This document shows positions 25,747-34,299 of a stretch of DNA of 50,905 nucleotides, piece by piece; within the stretch, counting starts at the first letter, position 1, and every line of letters begins with the position of its first letter. The stretch comes from Calditrichota bacterium (lineage in GTDB: Bacteria > Calditrichota > Calditrichia > Calditrichales > J004), in the NCBI GenBank assembly GCA_013112635.1, contig JABFGF010000016.1, positions 1 through 50,905 of the forward strand, in the 5' to 3' direction. A program made the position numbers and the translations under genes. Under the pieces are notes generated by a model. That model had not been told where the DNA came from and searched no databases. It was given only the letters and a program-made list of their open reading frames with translations.

Positions 25747-26733
25747 CTATTTTGAATCAGCCAAAGTTAAAATACTTGTTTTTCTAAATTCATCTTTTGG
25801 AAAAACACGGCCATTCAAGAGTGTGTTGAAGATGTGATCAAACACAATGCCAGGCTCTCCTTTTTTCTTTCCAGATCTAAAATAGGAATGGCCTTTCGGA
25901 TAATCATACGTTGTATTGACCTCATCACAATCAACGGCATACACATTTTTTGGTGTAAGGCCCAAATCCTCAGGCCCAGAATGTCCAAGACGACGAGACG
26001 CTTCTGCATTCTTCAAGTTTGATACTTTACTCGCTCTTAATGCTAAGTCATCAGATGCATAATAAATAACAACATTTCGCGATGTGTGACTTATCAGCTC
26101 TCCTTCATGTCCTTTGTGTAATGATTCATTTAAAATGTCAGCTGCTACCAAAAAAGTGTTCCTAAACAGTAATGGTAAACCTCCAGGCTGGTCATATTTA
26201 TGCCAGTTACTTAAGGTTTGACGAAGAACCCGGTTTCCCATTGAGTGAGCTAAAATATTAATTCTTTTCAGACATGGATTATCATCAGGGTTATATTCTG
26301 TTGAGCTTCTCCATTCCATGAATTTCTGTAACATTCTAGCTAATGAAAAAGCACTTTGATCCGCAGCTTTTTGGTCATCCCAGTAGTCCTTTATGATTCC
26401 GATGTCATTATCACAAGGCCATATGATGGGAATAACAAGAATTTCTTCATCTTTTTTATTATCACAGAGTGATTGTAACTCTTTTGCATGATTAAACACA
26501 TCCTCAGGAAGAGTAGAGAATCCATGTATATACATCAAAACGTGTTTATAGTTTGAGTTTTTAATTGCAGATAGCAAGGTCATACTTCCAATTTCCTCGA
26601 TAGATTTTTTGGAAGACCTACGGCAACAAAAAAAGGCACGACTCGATGAATTGTTTTCAAGGTCAAATTCAAATTCTTTGTTTAGTTCAGGCTCGGTATT
26701 TTTTGTGGGCACTCTATTAGTAATAAATAGCAT
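25747..26733 (-). CDS. Alpha/beta hydrolase, DUF900-like
   Basis: The 328-aa protein has the features of the DUF900 alpha/beta hydrolase family: a VLMYIHGF strand-loop near residue 80 that would form the oxyanion hole, a nucleophile elbow AHSMGNRVL (Ser in G/H-x-S-x-G position), a later Asp-containing strand (VVIYYASDDLALRASKV) and a C-terminal GHSYFR His. A GGAGGGAAAC ribosome-binding site precedes the ATG. Members are thought to be esterases or lipases; substrates are unknown. No signal peptide is present, so it should act in the cytoplasm. It converges on the macro-AAA+ cluster, separated by its terminator. Confidence 0.8.
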   Translation of the reverse strand: MLFITNRVPTKNTEPELNKEFEFDLENNSSSRAFFCCRRSSKKSIEEIGSMTLLSAIKNSNYKHVLMYIHGFSTLPEDVFNHAKELQSLCDNKKDEEILVIPIIWPCDNDIGIIKDYWDDQKAADQSAFSLARMLQKFMEWRSSTEYNPDDNPCLKRINILAHSMGNRVLRQTLSNWHKYDQPGGLPLLFRNTFLVAADILNESLHKGHEGELISHTSRNVVIYYASDDLALRASKVSNLKNAEASRRLGHSGPEDLGLTPKNVYAVDCDEVNTTYDYPKGHSYFRSGKKKGEPGIVFDHIFNTLLNGRVFPKDEFRKTSILTLADSK

Positions 26734-26907
26734 GTTTCCCTCCCTGTATAATATCGTTAACTTCTTATTTCAATCTTAAGGTTCTTAAGTACTTAAATAA
26801 GAACTCACAGTCTGTTGAGGATAAATTGATTTCGAACGATATTTTGTTTTCTTACTTTTAGGTTTTCAGAAAGAAGTGATCTCTTCAATATTTATTTAAG
26901 CATTTAA

Positions 26908-27708
26908 CTATTTACTTAGTATATGTGGCAAAATTTTTAGTAAATCATTTTCTGCAACTTCAATATTTGCTGCAGCCTTCATTCCTTGTCCTTTAGGAGG
27001 ATATGCGATGGCTAAACCTGCTTTCTTCGCTACTTCATCATCATTAAATCCTTCTCCAACAAATATAGAATTCTGTAGGGTGAAACCATTCTCAGTACAC
27101 ATCTTCTCCAAAGCTATTGCCTTACCTTCAAAATCATACTTTGTTGCATTTACTCCAGTTAGTAAACCATTGCTATCAAATAAGAATTTATTTATGTATA
27201 TATGATCAAACAATTCGTCAGCATTCGGGATTTTTTCGTAAAGAAAAACATCAATCCCACCTGATATTAAACCTACAATAAAACCGTCATTTTTAAGTAT
27301 ATTTATTGCTTCATTTAAATTTTTTGTTACTTGTATATTCTCAGTAATTTTTTTAAAATCTGATCGTTTTAATCCCTTCTCTTTAAACTGGTCACACGCC
27401 CATTCACACCACTCTTGATATGAAGTCTGTTGTGTTATATAGCGTCGCATTCCTGCTTTTCTAACAGCTTCTGGAAAACCAAGAAAATCCCAGACCATAG
27501 TCCATGAAAATTCCAAACCCCGGAGTAATGTTCCATCAAGATCAAAACCAATTATTTTATACCCATCTTTTGGTTGAATAATAATAGAATTAGCTTTTTC
27601 CTGTGTTTTCTTCTTACGATTTGTTTTTATTATTGTAATATAAGTAATTAGTGCTGTTAACAAAGTTGCAACACCCGTTATTATTGCAGCCGTTATTGTT
27701 GGATCCAT
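26908..27708 (-). CDS. Membrane-anchored HAD-family phosphatase (SerB-like)
   Basis: The start is placed at 27708, where GGGGAG precedes the ATG by 9 bases; a frame extension of 12 codons lacks support. The 266-aa protein has one N-terminal membrane helix (TITAAIITGVATLLTALITYI) followed by a basic stop-transfer segment, so the enzyme domain lies in the cytoplasm. HAD motif I is FDLDGT (Asp56, Asp58), motif II is the GLISGG serine region, and motif IV is GEGFNDDE. The order resembles phosphoserine phosphatases, but the membrane anchor is unusual. The substrate is unknown. Confidence 0.8.
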   Translation of the reverse strand: MDPTITAAIITGVATLLTALITYITIIKTNRKKKTQEKANSIIIQPKDGYKIIGFDLDGTLLRGLEFSWTMVWDFLGFPEAVRKAGMRRYITQQTSYQEWCEWACDQFKEKGLKRSDFKKITENIQVTKNLNEAINILKNDGFIVGLISGGIDVFLYEKIPNADELFDHIYINKFLFDSNGLLTGVNATKYDFEGKAIALEKMCTENGFTLQNSIFVGEGFNDDEVAKKAGLAIAYPPKGQGMKAAANIEVAENDLLKILPHILSK

Positions 27709-27773
27709 AATAAATAACTCCCCGTGGAAAATCCTGTTTGACAATCCACTTATAAATCGTTGGGTTAACTATT

Positions 27774-28817
27774 TCAAAAACTAATTTTGTCTTTAAGTTT
27801 ATCAGCTAATCCTGGGCCAATACCATTAACACGATTTTGGAAATCGACCATATCCTGAAAAAGATTGCTTTGTCTTTCGGATACTATTCTCAATGCAATA
27901 ACATCGCCTATACCAGGAAGCGATTTTAGTTTAACTGAAGTTGCTGTGTTTACATTTATTAAAACGACAGGGGTTGTCAGATTGTCTGTGATTATACCAT
28001 CATCATCTGGGTCAGTAATAGTAAACTTTGCCCAAATGGGCCTATGGTCGCTAACTTGCAAAGAAGCCTTTTTGTCATCATTTCCAAAATCAGTTTCATC
28101 AAATTTATCTATACCCGTTGTACCCTCAAATTCACGTGTAAAAGAATTGTTAATCCAAATATTATCATATTCGCTTTCTTTAATAGTAGTTCCACCACTG
28201 ATTAATTCCTGCATTGAGTATATGTTCCTTAAATCATCAAAAGCAGCATCAGATGCTTTTAAATTAAAATCACCACACAATATTACATCTTGTTCAACAC
28301 CATTTTCATTTTGAACAAAAGCATAAACTTCATCCAATAACCGGGCTTCTTTTCTTCTTTCTTCCTTACTATGGCCAAAGATTGAATGCATTGTGATGAC
28401 AGTGAAGTCAAAATTGCCGGAGATAAAACTGGCGTAAAAAGGTTCACGTATGAAGTCATTACTAGGATCAGAATAGACATTTGCAAAATCTAAATAATCA
28501 ATTTTATCCGAACGATATAAAAATGCATATATTTCTTTTTGGGTATTTCCAACAGCCGGACTTAGTATTTTAGAATACTCCAAATTGAATGACTCATCTA
28601 ACATCTCTATTGCCCGGTCAATTACCCTTTCGTCGCGAAGTTCCTGAATAGCTATAAAGTCATAATCTTTTAATTGATCACATATTAATTTGAGTTCAGT
28701 ATCATCACGACTGTTATCAGAAAAGATTCTAATATTAAAACTCGCAATTGTTATTGTGTTTTGAGCATGAGAGAGTGGGGTTAGAATTAAAAATATTAGC
28801 AGAAAAAAATATTTCAT
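27774..28817 (-). CDS. Secreted EEP-family nuclease with C-terminal helix-hairpin-helix domain
   Basis: The 347-aa protein has an AGGAGG ribosome-binding site and a signal peptide (MKYFFLLIFLILTPLSHAQ). The endonuclease/exonuclease/phosphatase fold shows SFNIR, the catalytic Glu in IQELRD, the CGDFNL motif and the terminal SDHRPIW. After residue 280 comes a ComEA-like helix-hairpin-helix pair (VNTATSVKLKSLPGIGDVIA, then VNGIGPGLADKLKD), a DNA-binding module. The combination suggests a DNase acting on DNA outside or in the periplasm, with the HhH tail holding the substrate. It has no T9SS tail, unlike the second EEP nuclease at 32904. Confidence 0.85.
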   Translation of the reverse strand: MKYFFLLIFLILTPLSHAQNTITIASFNIRIFSDNSRDDTELKLICDQLKDYDFIAIQELRDERVIDRAIEMLDESFNLEYSKILSPAVGNTQKEIYAFLYRSDKIDYLDFANVYSDPSNDFIREPFYASFISGNFDFTVITMHSIFGHSKEERRKEARLLDEVYAFVQNENGVEQDVILCGDFNLKASDAAFDDLRNIYSMQELISGGTTIKESEYDNIWINNSFTREFEGTTGIDKFDETDFGNDDKKASLQVSDHRPIWAKFTITDPDDDGIITDNLTTPVVLINVNTATSVKLKSLPGIGDVIALRIVSERQSNLFQDMVDFQNRVNGIGPGLADKLKDKISF

Positions 28818-28930
28818 GAGAACCTCCTTTGTTTAGAGGTCTTCCTGACGGGGACTACATTTTTCTTCCTGAATGGTAAGTAAGAAAAGGATACGATAGG
28901 AAAAATACAAAGTCAATATTATAATTGATG

Positions 28931-29062
28931 TTAGCCTTTATAAAATTTCTTAAGAATTTCTGCAACCCCCTGAAGTTCAAATAATCCAGGTGAGATATCC
29001 AACATTTTTGTTATATCAATAGGGTCTGCAAGAACAATGGGAGCTTCTAGTCTACGAATCAT
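28931..29062 (-). CDS. Hypothetical 43-aa protein at the end of the split gene
   Basis: This small frame starts with an ATG that overlaps the TGA of the preceding reading frame (ATGA). It encodes MIRRLEAPIVLADPIDITK and continues to a TAA at 28931. The overlap is the pattern of a translationally coupled gene, so it may be real even though the preceding gene is disrupted. No motif is recognised. Confidence 0.35.
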   Translation of the reverse strand: MIRRLEAPIVLADPIDITKMLDISPGLFELQGVAEILKKFYKG

Positions 29063-29640
29063 TCTCTCTCTCGAATGTGTTCAGGTTGCTCATCCAGTTT
29101 TTTTAGTTCTTTTTTATGCAAACCTTCAGCACCTTTATTCAATCCGCTATTGGTATTTGTTGTTCTTGAAATTGGGCATAAACGAAGATATGGATGTTTA
29201 TACCCTGTTATTCTTACACAAGCACGATTTAGAATGTGATCTAAGAACGTTTCACGGCCTATTTTATCAAAACCTAGTCGATTCCACGTATTTCTATAAT
29301 TATCATAATCTACATGAATCCATAGTTGTTTTTCTGGATGAAGTTTTTTGAAATAACTCTGACCTTTAGTTTCTTTCTATAGTTGAATCTCTGAATTCTG
29401 ATTTGGAATATTAGGTTTAACGATTACAGCGTTTATAGCACGTTTGCGACCAGGGATTTTCAATTCAACATTTCCGAAGTATTTCTCAATAGTTTGAATA
29501 TCTACAGCCGCTATGGGTACAATTAAATCATTAGTAAGGCCATAAGTTTGAACATTCATCTCCTCCCAATCTTGGATTTCAAGTCTTTTTAGCATTAATC
29601 CCTTTGATTTATTTCTTATAAACTGATAACTGGATATCAT
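29059..29640 (-). pseudogene. Gene interrupted by an in-frame TAG, family not recognised
   Basis: An 87-codon frame beginning MISSYQFIRNKSKGL ends in TAG at 29379-29377. The same frame then continues for another 105 codons without a stop (KETKGQSYFKKLHPEKQLW... to TGA at 29061-29059). The second part reads as normal, well-composed protein, including HVDYDNYRNTWNRLGFDKIG and GAEGLHKKELKKLD. The simplest view is a nonsense mutation in a gene of about 193 codons. A suppressed stop or a sequencing error are alternatives. A TAA lies five codons before the first ATG, so the N-terminus may also be shortened. I could not assign a family. Confidence 0.6.
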
Positions 29641-29784
29641 CCAGTTGGCAAATTAAGCTTAAATTATCTCGCAGATATATGAACTCTTAGATCGACTTGA
29701 AAACCCCTCCCTGCACTCACTAGCTTTACTACAATTTTATGCAATTAAAAAATATTAGATCGTATAAGAAATTCCTTCATCTTT

Positions 29785-30282
29785 TTATTCAAATGAAGAG
29801 GAATTTGTTTTATCACGGACTATTTTTGCATTACCAATTATATCTAAATGATTATATCTCACTTGATTTTTTACTGGTAAGGTTGAATAAACATGATTTA
29901 TAAAGTTATTCCAATAAAAAGGCGATGTTGTTTCAATTACATCGATTATAATTTCTTTATCGTTTTCGGATAAAGAATCAATAGATATTTTCTTTAAATC
30001 CGCCGTTTTATCAAATGTTATAAGTTCCTTTGTAAATCCATAATAGTTTTCTTCTTTTACAATTTTTAAAAACGGATCGATTGAAACCTCTTGAACAACA
30101 TCTTCAACATAAGGACCATAATGATTAAAAAGCCAGTTGATATTTGTCATTTGATGACCATACTCAACAGCATTTTCCCAATCAATAAGATATATTAATT
30201 TTGTAAACCTCGCTTTTGAAAGCTCTTGTTTATTTGGGTAATTAATGTATGTAAACCTAATAACATCATTAAGGTTAGCCAT
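29785..30282 (-). CDS. Panacea-domain (SocA/DUF4065-like) protein
   Basis: The 165-aa protein shows the early blocks of the Panacea/DUF4065 domain: KLIYLIDWENAVEYGHQMTNINWLFNHYGPYVEDV, in which the F-x-HYGPY segment is typical. Proteins of this domain are antitoxins in many toxin-antitoxin pairs, including ones with membrane toxins (PanAT systems). The start overlaps the upstream membrane protein gene by 8 bases, so the pair is translationally coupled. The partner order here (membrane gene first) differs from the common antitoxin-first order. A role as antitoxin is inferred from the family and the coupling. Confidence 0.65.
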   Translation of the reverse strand: MANLNDVIRFTYINYPNKQELSKARFTKLIYLIDWENAVEYGHQMTNINWLFNHYGPYVEDVVQEVSIDPFLKIVKEENYYGFTKELITFDKTADLKKISIDSLSENDKEIIIDVIETTSPFYWNNFINHVYSTLPVKNQVRYNHLDIIGNAKIVRDKTNSSSFE

Positions 30283-31177
30283 TGTTTTGCCCTTCTATTT
30301 TATCGAAGTTTCTTTGTATTTTTTGCTGATTGATTAGAAAACGTATTAATTCTACAAATATAGGTTCGTAGGTATTAATAGTTTCATTAATTTTTGTTTT
30401 ATGTTTACTAAAGGCACTAGCGATTAAACTTTCAAACACAATAATACCAATTCTTATTTCGTTTTGGCTAATAGCTTTTGCATAATAGCATCGGCTTTTC
30501 ATTGTTAGACTTTTTGCGGTCTCAGGTTCGATGTTGAATCTTCGTTTCAATGCTTCGTAATACTTATTAGTTCCTGAGGGTGGAAGAGAACCAACATAAC
30601 AATCACCCTCACCCGCCCATGCATTACCAACAGCACCTTGGTTGTCGGGAATTGCCTGTCTACTACTACTGGAGTTATAAACAGGAGATTTGCTAAATCT
30701 ACCCCCATTATAAAATTTTTCTTCAGTTGAATCATGGTAGTACAAAGTAATTCTTTCATTAGATCTAATATTAAACAATTCAGTTGAAATAATTCTTAAC
30801 ATACTATCCGCTAATTTTTTAATATTCTTATTATTTTGAATACGTGCATCCGCTGAAAATTCTTCAAAATCATTTAACCGAGTTCTTATTTTGTTTCTAT
30901 CGGATATAGTGTCTTTTTGACGATCAGAATTTATTCCAGTGATTATAACTAGAAACACGCTGATACTTAAAATAAAAATATGAAAAACAAACCAAAACCC
31001 AGTTAGTTGCATGAAATACAATGCTATTACTATAAGGAAGGCATTTGCAACATAGTTAACAGTAGTATTTTTTATTGAAATAAAAGTTAAAAATTTGCTC
31101 CATAATGTGGAATTAGTAATTAGGCCTTTTCTTCTCAAAATGCTTGCATTAATTATTTTATTTCTATTGCGTTCCAT
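30275..31177 (-). CDS. Membrane protein with GAF-like domain, partner of the Panacea protein
   Basis: The 300-aa protein has two adjacent membrane helices (about residues 40-82: VNYVANAFLIVIALYFMQL and FWFVFHIFILSISVFLVII). A helical linker follows, then a GAF-like sensor domain (ERITLYYHD, NQGAVGNAWAGEGDCYVG, CYYAKAIS, IRIGIIVFES). GAF domains bind small molecules or sense redox state. Coupled to a Panacea protein by an 8-base overlap, it is a candidate membrane effector or toxin whose activity the sensor controls. No enzymatic domain is visible. Confidence 0.6.
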   Translation of the reverse strand: MERNRNKIINASILRRKGLITNSTLWSKFLTFISIKNTTVNYVANAFLIVIALYFMQLTGFWFVFHIFILSISVFLVIITGINSDRQKDTISDRNKIRTRLNDFEEFSADARIQNNKNIKKLADSMLRIISTELFNIRSNERITLYYHDSTEEKFYNGGRFSKSPVYNSSSSRQAIPDNQGAVGNAWAGEGDCYVGSLPPSGTNKYYEALKRRFNIEPETAKSLTMKSRCYYAKAISQNEIRIGIIVFESLIASAFSKHKTKINETINTYEPIFVELIRFLINQQKIQRNFDKIEGQNNG

Positions 31178-31206
31178 ATATTAACCTACTTTTCATCGAG
31201 GCAGTG

Positions 31207-31395
31207 TTATTCCGGAATTATCTCAATAACTTTTCCACCAGATACCATTGATGAATCATATACACTTCCATCAACTTTATGCTTGTGTGTCCCTTCACTT
31301 TTCAATCACCTTAATCATTACACCCCAGTGTATCCATACATGATCATTATTTTACATTCTGGACAATTGTAAGTCACGGAAGTTTTATCATACAT
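31207..31395 (-). pseudogene. Decayed small Cys-motif gene
   Basis: The 361-base interval 31178-31538 has no intact gene of normal size. On the minus strand AGGAAAACAA precedes an ATG at 31395 that encodes 25 residues, MYDKTSVTYNCPECKIMIMY, then GYTGV, with a CxxC knuckle. In another frame, downstream, SEGTHKHKVDGSVYDSSMV continues as SGGKVIEIIPE to a stop at 31207. The second segment reads like the C-terminal half of a small protein. Together they look like one gene broken by a frameshift. Confidence 0.35.
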
Positions 31396-31538
31396 TTGTT
31401 TTCCTCTATCCTTTAAAAACTTAATTTGTACAATTTCTTAAATAATTGGAGTGAGGAAATTGTAAGGTCTCATTACTCCATAATCTCCACTAGATGCAAA
31501 ATTCAAGGAACCATCTGGATTATTGAAAACAATTGATT

Positions 31539-32075
31539 TTAGAGATTTGAATCGATTTTTCGGCAATTGTTAATCAACTCTTCAACATCCGCGACTAAGT
31601 TCTTAATAACGTCAAGGCAGCCTGATCCAGCATAAACTTTTTGTACTTCTCCAGATCGAGGATCTTTGAACTCGTTATCAATTAACCTTACATTTGATAA
31701 ATTCACTATCTTTCCTATCCTTCCGCGATGAGTTCCATGATTACGCCACTCAAAAAGTAAAGCCAACCAACTCTTTTTATTTTTTCGAAGACTTTCTAAG
31801 TGATTAAACGATAGTGAAACTTGGTCGTTTTTTTTAAGTGTGTTGGAAACGGTATCCCACCTTACATTATGTAAGTGAAGTTTAAGAGAGTACGCAGCAT
31901 TAATTTCATGGAGCATTGATTCAATTGAAGCGGCGAGATGGAAGAAACAACTCTCTTGATGAGAATTCTCCCATTCATCATTAGAAGTTGAATCGAGATA
32001 ATTCTTCAATTCTTCAAAATGAATTTTCGCATATCTCAATTTCTGATCAGTTCTTTCCTTATATTGTGAATTCAT
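31539..32075 (-). CDS. HEPN-like protein with Rx4H motif
   Basis: The 178-aa all-helical protein contains RNHGTH (Arg111 to His116), the Rx4H signature of HEPN ribonucleases, placed at the end of a helix after SWLALLFEW. An earlier helix (FFHLAASIESMLHEINAAY) resembles the first long helix of the Cthe_2314-like HEPN group. HEPN proteins are frequent RNA-cleaving toxins in abortive-infection and toxin-antitoxin systems. I see no MNT-type nucleotidyltransferase antitoxin beside it. The gene lies in a region of defence-like and decayed genes. Catalytic competence is inferred from the motif alone. Confidence 0.6.
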   Translation of the reverse strand: MNSQYKERTDQKLRYAKIHFEELKNYLDSTSNDEWENSHQESCFFHLAASIESMLHEINAAYSLKLHLHNVRWDTVSNTLKKNDQVSLSFNHLESLRKNKKSWLALLFEWRNHGTHRGRIGKIVNLSNVRLIDNEFKDPRSGEVQKVYAGSGCLDVIKNLVADVEELINNCRKIDSNL

Positions 32076-32111
32076 TCTATTTTTCTCTAAAAGGTCAGTA
32101 TTGCTAAGTCG

Positions 32112-32145
32112 AAAAAGCCCTAAGCTCCCCCTCCCAAGCTCAGGG
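32112..32145 (-). terminator. Terminator after the 117-aa gene
   Basis: On the minus strand CCCTGAGCT pairs with AGCTTAGGG (32145-32137 with 32126-32118, one G-U pair) and is followed by CTTTTT. It separates the gene ending at 32218 from the HEPN-like gene. Confidence 0.6.
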
Positions 32146-32217
32146 TTAAATAAACAACTAAACTGTATTAAAAATCACAATCCAAGAGGGCATTTGGATT
32201 ACGTTTTTTTGATATCG

Positions 32218-32571
32218 CTAGTTTGGAATCCATAAATATGTATTTACCAGACCATTAGTTCCTTTTTTAAATAGCCGATTATCGTTGGACAAAAGTTTTT
32301 TAACAATCCAACCAAGGTCAATTGCTGCGCTTTCAAAAGAAGCGTCTTCATCTTTTCCAGCCTTAATATGTTTATCATAAAGAACTTGAAGAGGAGTTCC
32401 ATTCCAATCACTATTTACACCACCTACCAAATCACGAACCGCGAAAGGTATTTCGGTTTTGTTTTTTATCCAACAATATATAGCCCCTTGCATAAATACC
32501 TCAATTAGCTCCCTTTCATTGTCATTTAGCCCATAGACCTCTCGAATCTCTGATTCTGGTGTAAGTGGCAT
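32218..32571 (-). CDS. Hypothetical protein, 117 aa
   Basis: The ATG has AGGA 1-4 bases upstream and a second AGGA earlier. The product is soluble, with a helical N-terminus (NDNERELIEVFMQGAIYCWIKN) and no signal peptide, Cys motif or catalytic signature. I do not recognise it. It is separated by a terminator from the HEPN-like gene and is divergent from the small gene at 32743. Confidence 0.45.
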   Translation of the reverse strand: MPLTPESEIREVYGLNDNERELIEVFMQGAIYCWIKNKTEIPFAVRDLVGGVNSDWNGTPLQVLYDKHIKAGKDEDASFESAAIDLGWIVKKLLSNDNRLFKKGTNGLVNTYLWIPN

Positions 32572-32742
32572 TCCTAATTCCTGTTTTTAATGACCGGACA
32601 AAGTGTAAATATTTTGAAAGCAGTAAAATACATACTAATCTAAAACCGTGCGTAAAACAACTAAAATATAAAATTATTTTTGGTTGGAAGTAATGATTTC
32701 GGCGTATATTTTACATCAACTCTATAAATAGAAAGGTAAAAC

Positions 32743-32904
32743 ATGAGTGAAACTGTAAACTTAGAGCAACTTGTTATTTCAAATATGTATTCAATTGAAG
32801 CTTTAGTAATTCTACTAATTGAAAAAGGCTTAATAACCCAGGAAGAAATCCTTTCAAAAATTAAAGAAGCGCAATTAAAAAATACAAGAACAGGTACCAA
32901 TTAA
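32743..32904 (+). CDS. Small helical protein (53 aa) coupled to the EEP nuclease gene
   Basis: AAAGG stands 6 bases before the ATG, and the TAA shares its last base with the ATG of the next gene (TAATG). The protein begins MSETVNLEQLVISNMYSIEA and has an LVILLIEKGLITQEEILSKI segment, typical of small proteins in which a short helix pair follows a charged tail. No family is known to me. The overlap indicates translational coupling to the secreted nuclease. Confidence 0.55.
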   Translation: MSETVNLEQLVISNMYSIEALVILLIEKGLITQEEILSKIKEAQLKNTRTGTN

Positions 32905-34097
32905 TGAAAACCAACCTAGTATTCCTTTTTCTAATTGTATCCATTGCTCAATCGGCTGACACACTTAGGGTAGCTACCTACAATATTTTAAACTATAACG
33001 GCACTACACGAAATGAATACTTGCAACCAATCGCTCAAGAGATTAATGCCGATATTTTGATCGTTCAGGAAATACTTAGTCAAGCTGCTGTAAACTCTTT
33101 TACCACTTCAGTTTTAAATGGTAATTACAGTACAATACCTTTCAATGATGGCCCAGACACAGACAATCACATTTTCTATAAAACAGACAAAGTAGAGTTT
33201 ATTTCAGATTCATACATATCCACAGAACTGCGAGATATAGCTGAGTATAAATTAAAAGTGAATTCAACAGACGAATTTCTTTTTATCTATTCCGCCCACC
33301 TCAAAGCGAGCCAAGGATCTGATAATGAACAAAAGCGTTTGGCCGAATGCACTATTTGGCGGGATCGTTTGAACCAACACTTACCTGGAACGAACTTTAT
33401 CATCCTTGGAGATTTTAATTTTTATGATTCGGGTGAACCAGGTTATCAGAAACTTTTAGGTGATGAAGCAGACAATGATGGACGTTCGTTTGATCCAATT
33501 GATTCACCAGGTAACTGGCACAACTCGGAATCTTTTGCCGGGATCCATACACAAAGCCCACGAGTAGAACAATTCGGAGGAGGTGCCTCAGGTGGATTGG
33601 ATGACCGTTTTGATTTTATTCTTATTTCTGAGGCTTTGAAGGATGAGGTTCTTCCGAGTTCTTATACGGAATTTGGCAATGATGGTCAGCATTTCAATGT
33701 CTCAATTAATAATGGAGATAATAGTGCTGTTAGTTCAGAAATAGCAGATGCTTTGTACTATGGAAGCGATCATTTACCTGTTTATTGTGATTTTGTATTT
33801 GATGATGTCTCTGGAATTGAAAGCGAAAAACCAAAAGATTTCGTATTGCTACAGAATTACCCAAATCCGTTTAACTCCATAACAAATATTGTATTCGAAG
33901 TAAAAAAACCGGGAAATGTAAAACTTGATCTTTATAACACATCCGGAAAGAAAGTTCTTAATCTTATTGATAATCCCTATTCAATAGGAAAATTTGAGTA
34001 TAGATTTAATGCAAGTTCGATTGCAAGTGGAGAATATTATTTACTACTTTCTAATGATAGTAAAAATAGTCCACGGAAAATTGTATTAATAAAGTGA
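32904..34097 (+). CDS. Secreted EEP-family nuclease/phosphatase with T9SS sorting domain
   Basis: The 397-aa protein has a signal peptide (MKTNLVFLFLIVSIAQSA) and an endonuclease/exonuclease/phosphatase domain with TYNILNY, the catalytic Glu in IVQEIL, SAHLKA, LGDFNFYD, the DDRFDFILIS strand and YGSDHLPVY. A T9SS sorting domain (NYPNPFNSITNI) follows after residue 310. Export to the cell surface or medium is expected, with extracellular nucleic acid or phosphoester substrates. It is the second EEP nuclease within 5 kb and the only T9SS cargo in the accessory region. Confidence 0.87.
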   Translation: MKTNLVFLFLIVSIAQSADTLRVATYNILNYNGTTRNEYLQPIAQEINADILIVQEILSQAAVNSFTTSVLNGNYSTIPFNDGPDTDNHIFYKTDKVEFISDSYISTELRDIAEYKLKVNSTDEFLFIYSAHLKASQGSDNEQKRLAECTIWRDRLNQHLPGTNFIILGDFNFYDSGEPGYQKLLGDEADNDGRSFDPIDSPGNWHNSESFAGIHTQSPRVEQFGGGASGGLDDRFDFILISEALKDEVLPSSYTEFGNDGQHFNVSINNGDNSAVSSEIADALYYGSDHLPVYCDFVFDDVSGIESEKPKDFVLLQNYPNPFNSITNIVFEVKKPGNVKLDLYNTSGKKVLNLIDNPYSIGKFEYRFNASSIASGEYYLLLSNDSKNSPRKIVLIK

Positions 34098-34299
34098 CAT
34101 TTATATATATTTATGAGGCCTCTTATTATCTGCTGTTTTCTATACAATAAAAACTATTTCCTATTGCTATTTCCTTTTTACTTGGAATTCAAACTGTACT
34201 AACTTATTCTTTAAATATTAAAATTACTGTAGCTAAAGTTATTTCGATTGAACTCCAAGTTCTATCTTTTAAATATAGAATATAAAAGGCTTCTCCAGA

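Noticed and set aside
26762-26803. Inverted repeat TTCTTATTT/AAATAAGAA as terminator
   Set aside because: The loop is long and AT-only, and no U-tract follows in a useful direction.
29037-29351. 104-codon plus-strand ORF
   Set aside because: It is antisense to the better-composed interrupted minus-strand gene and has an unlikely amino acid composition.
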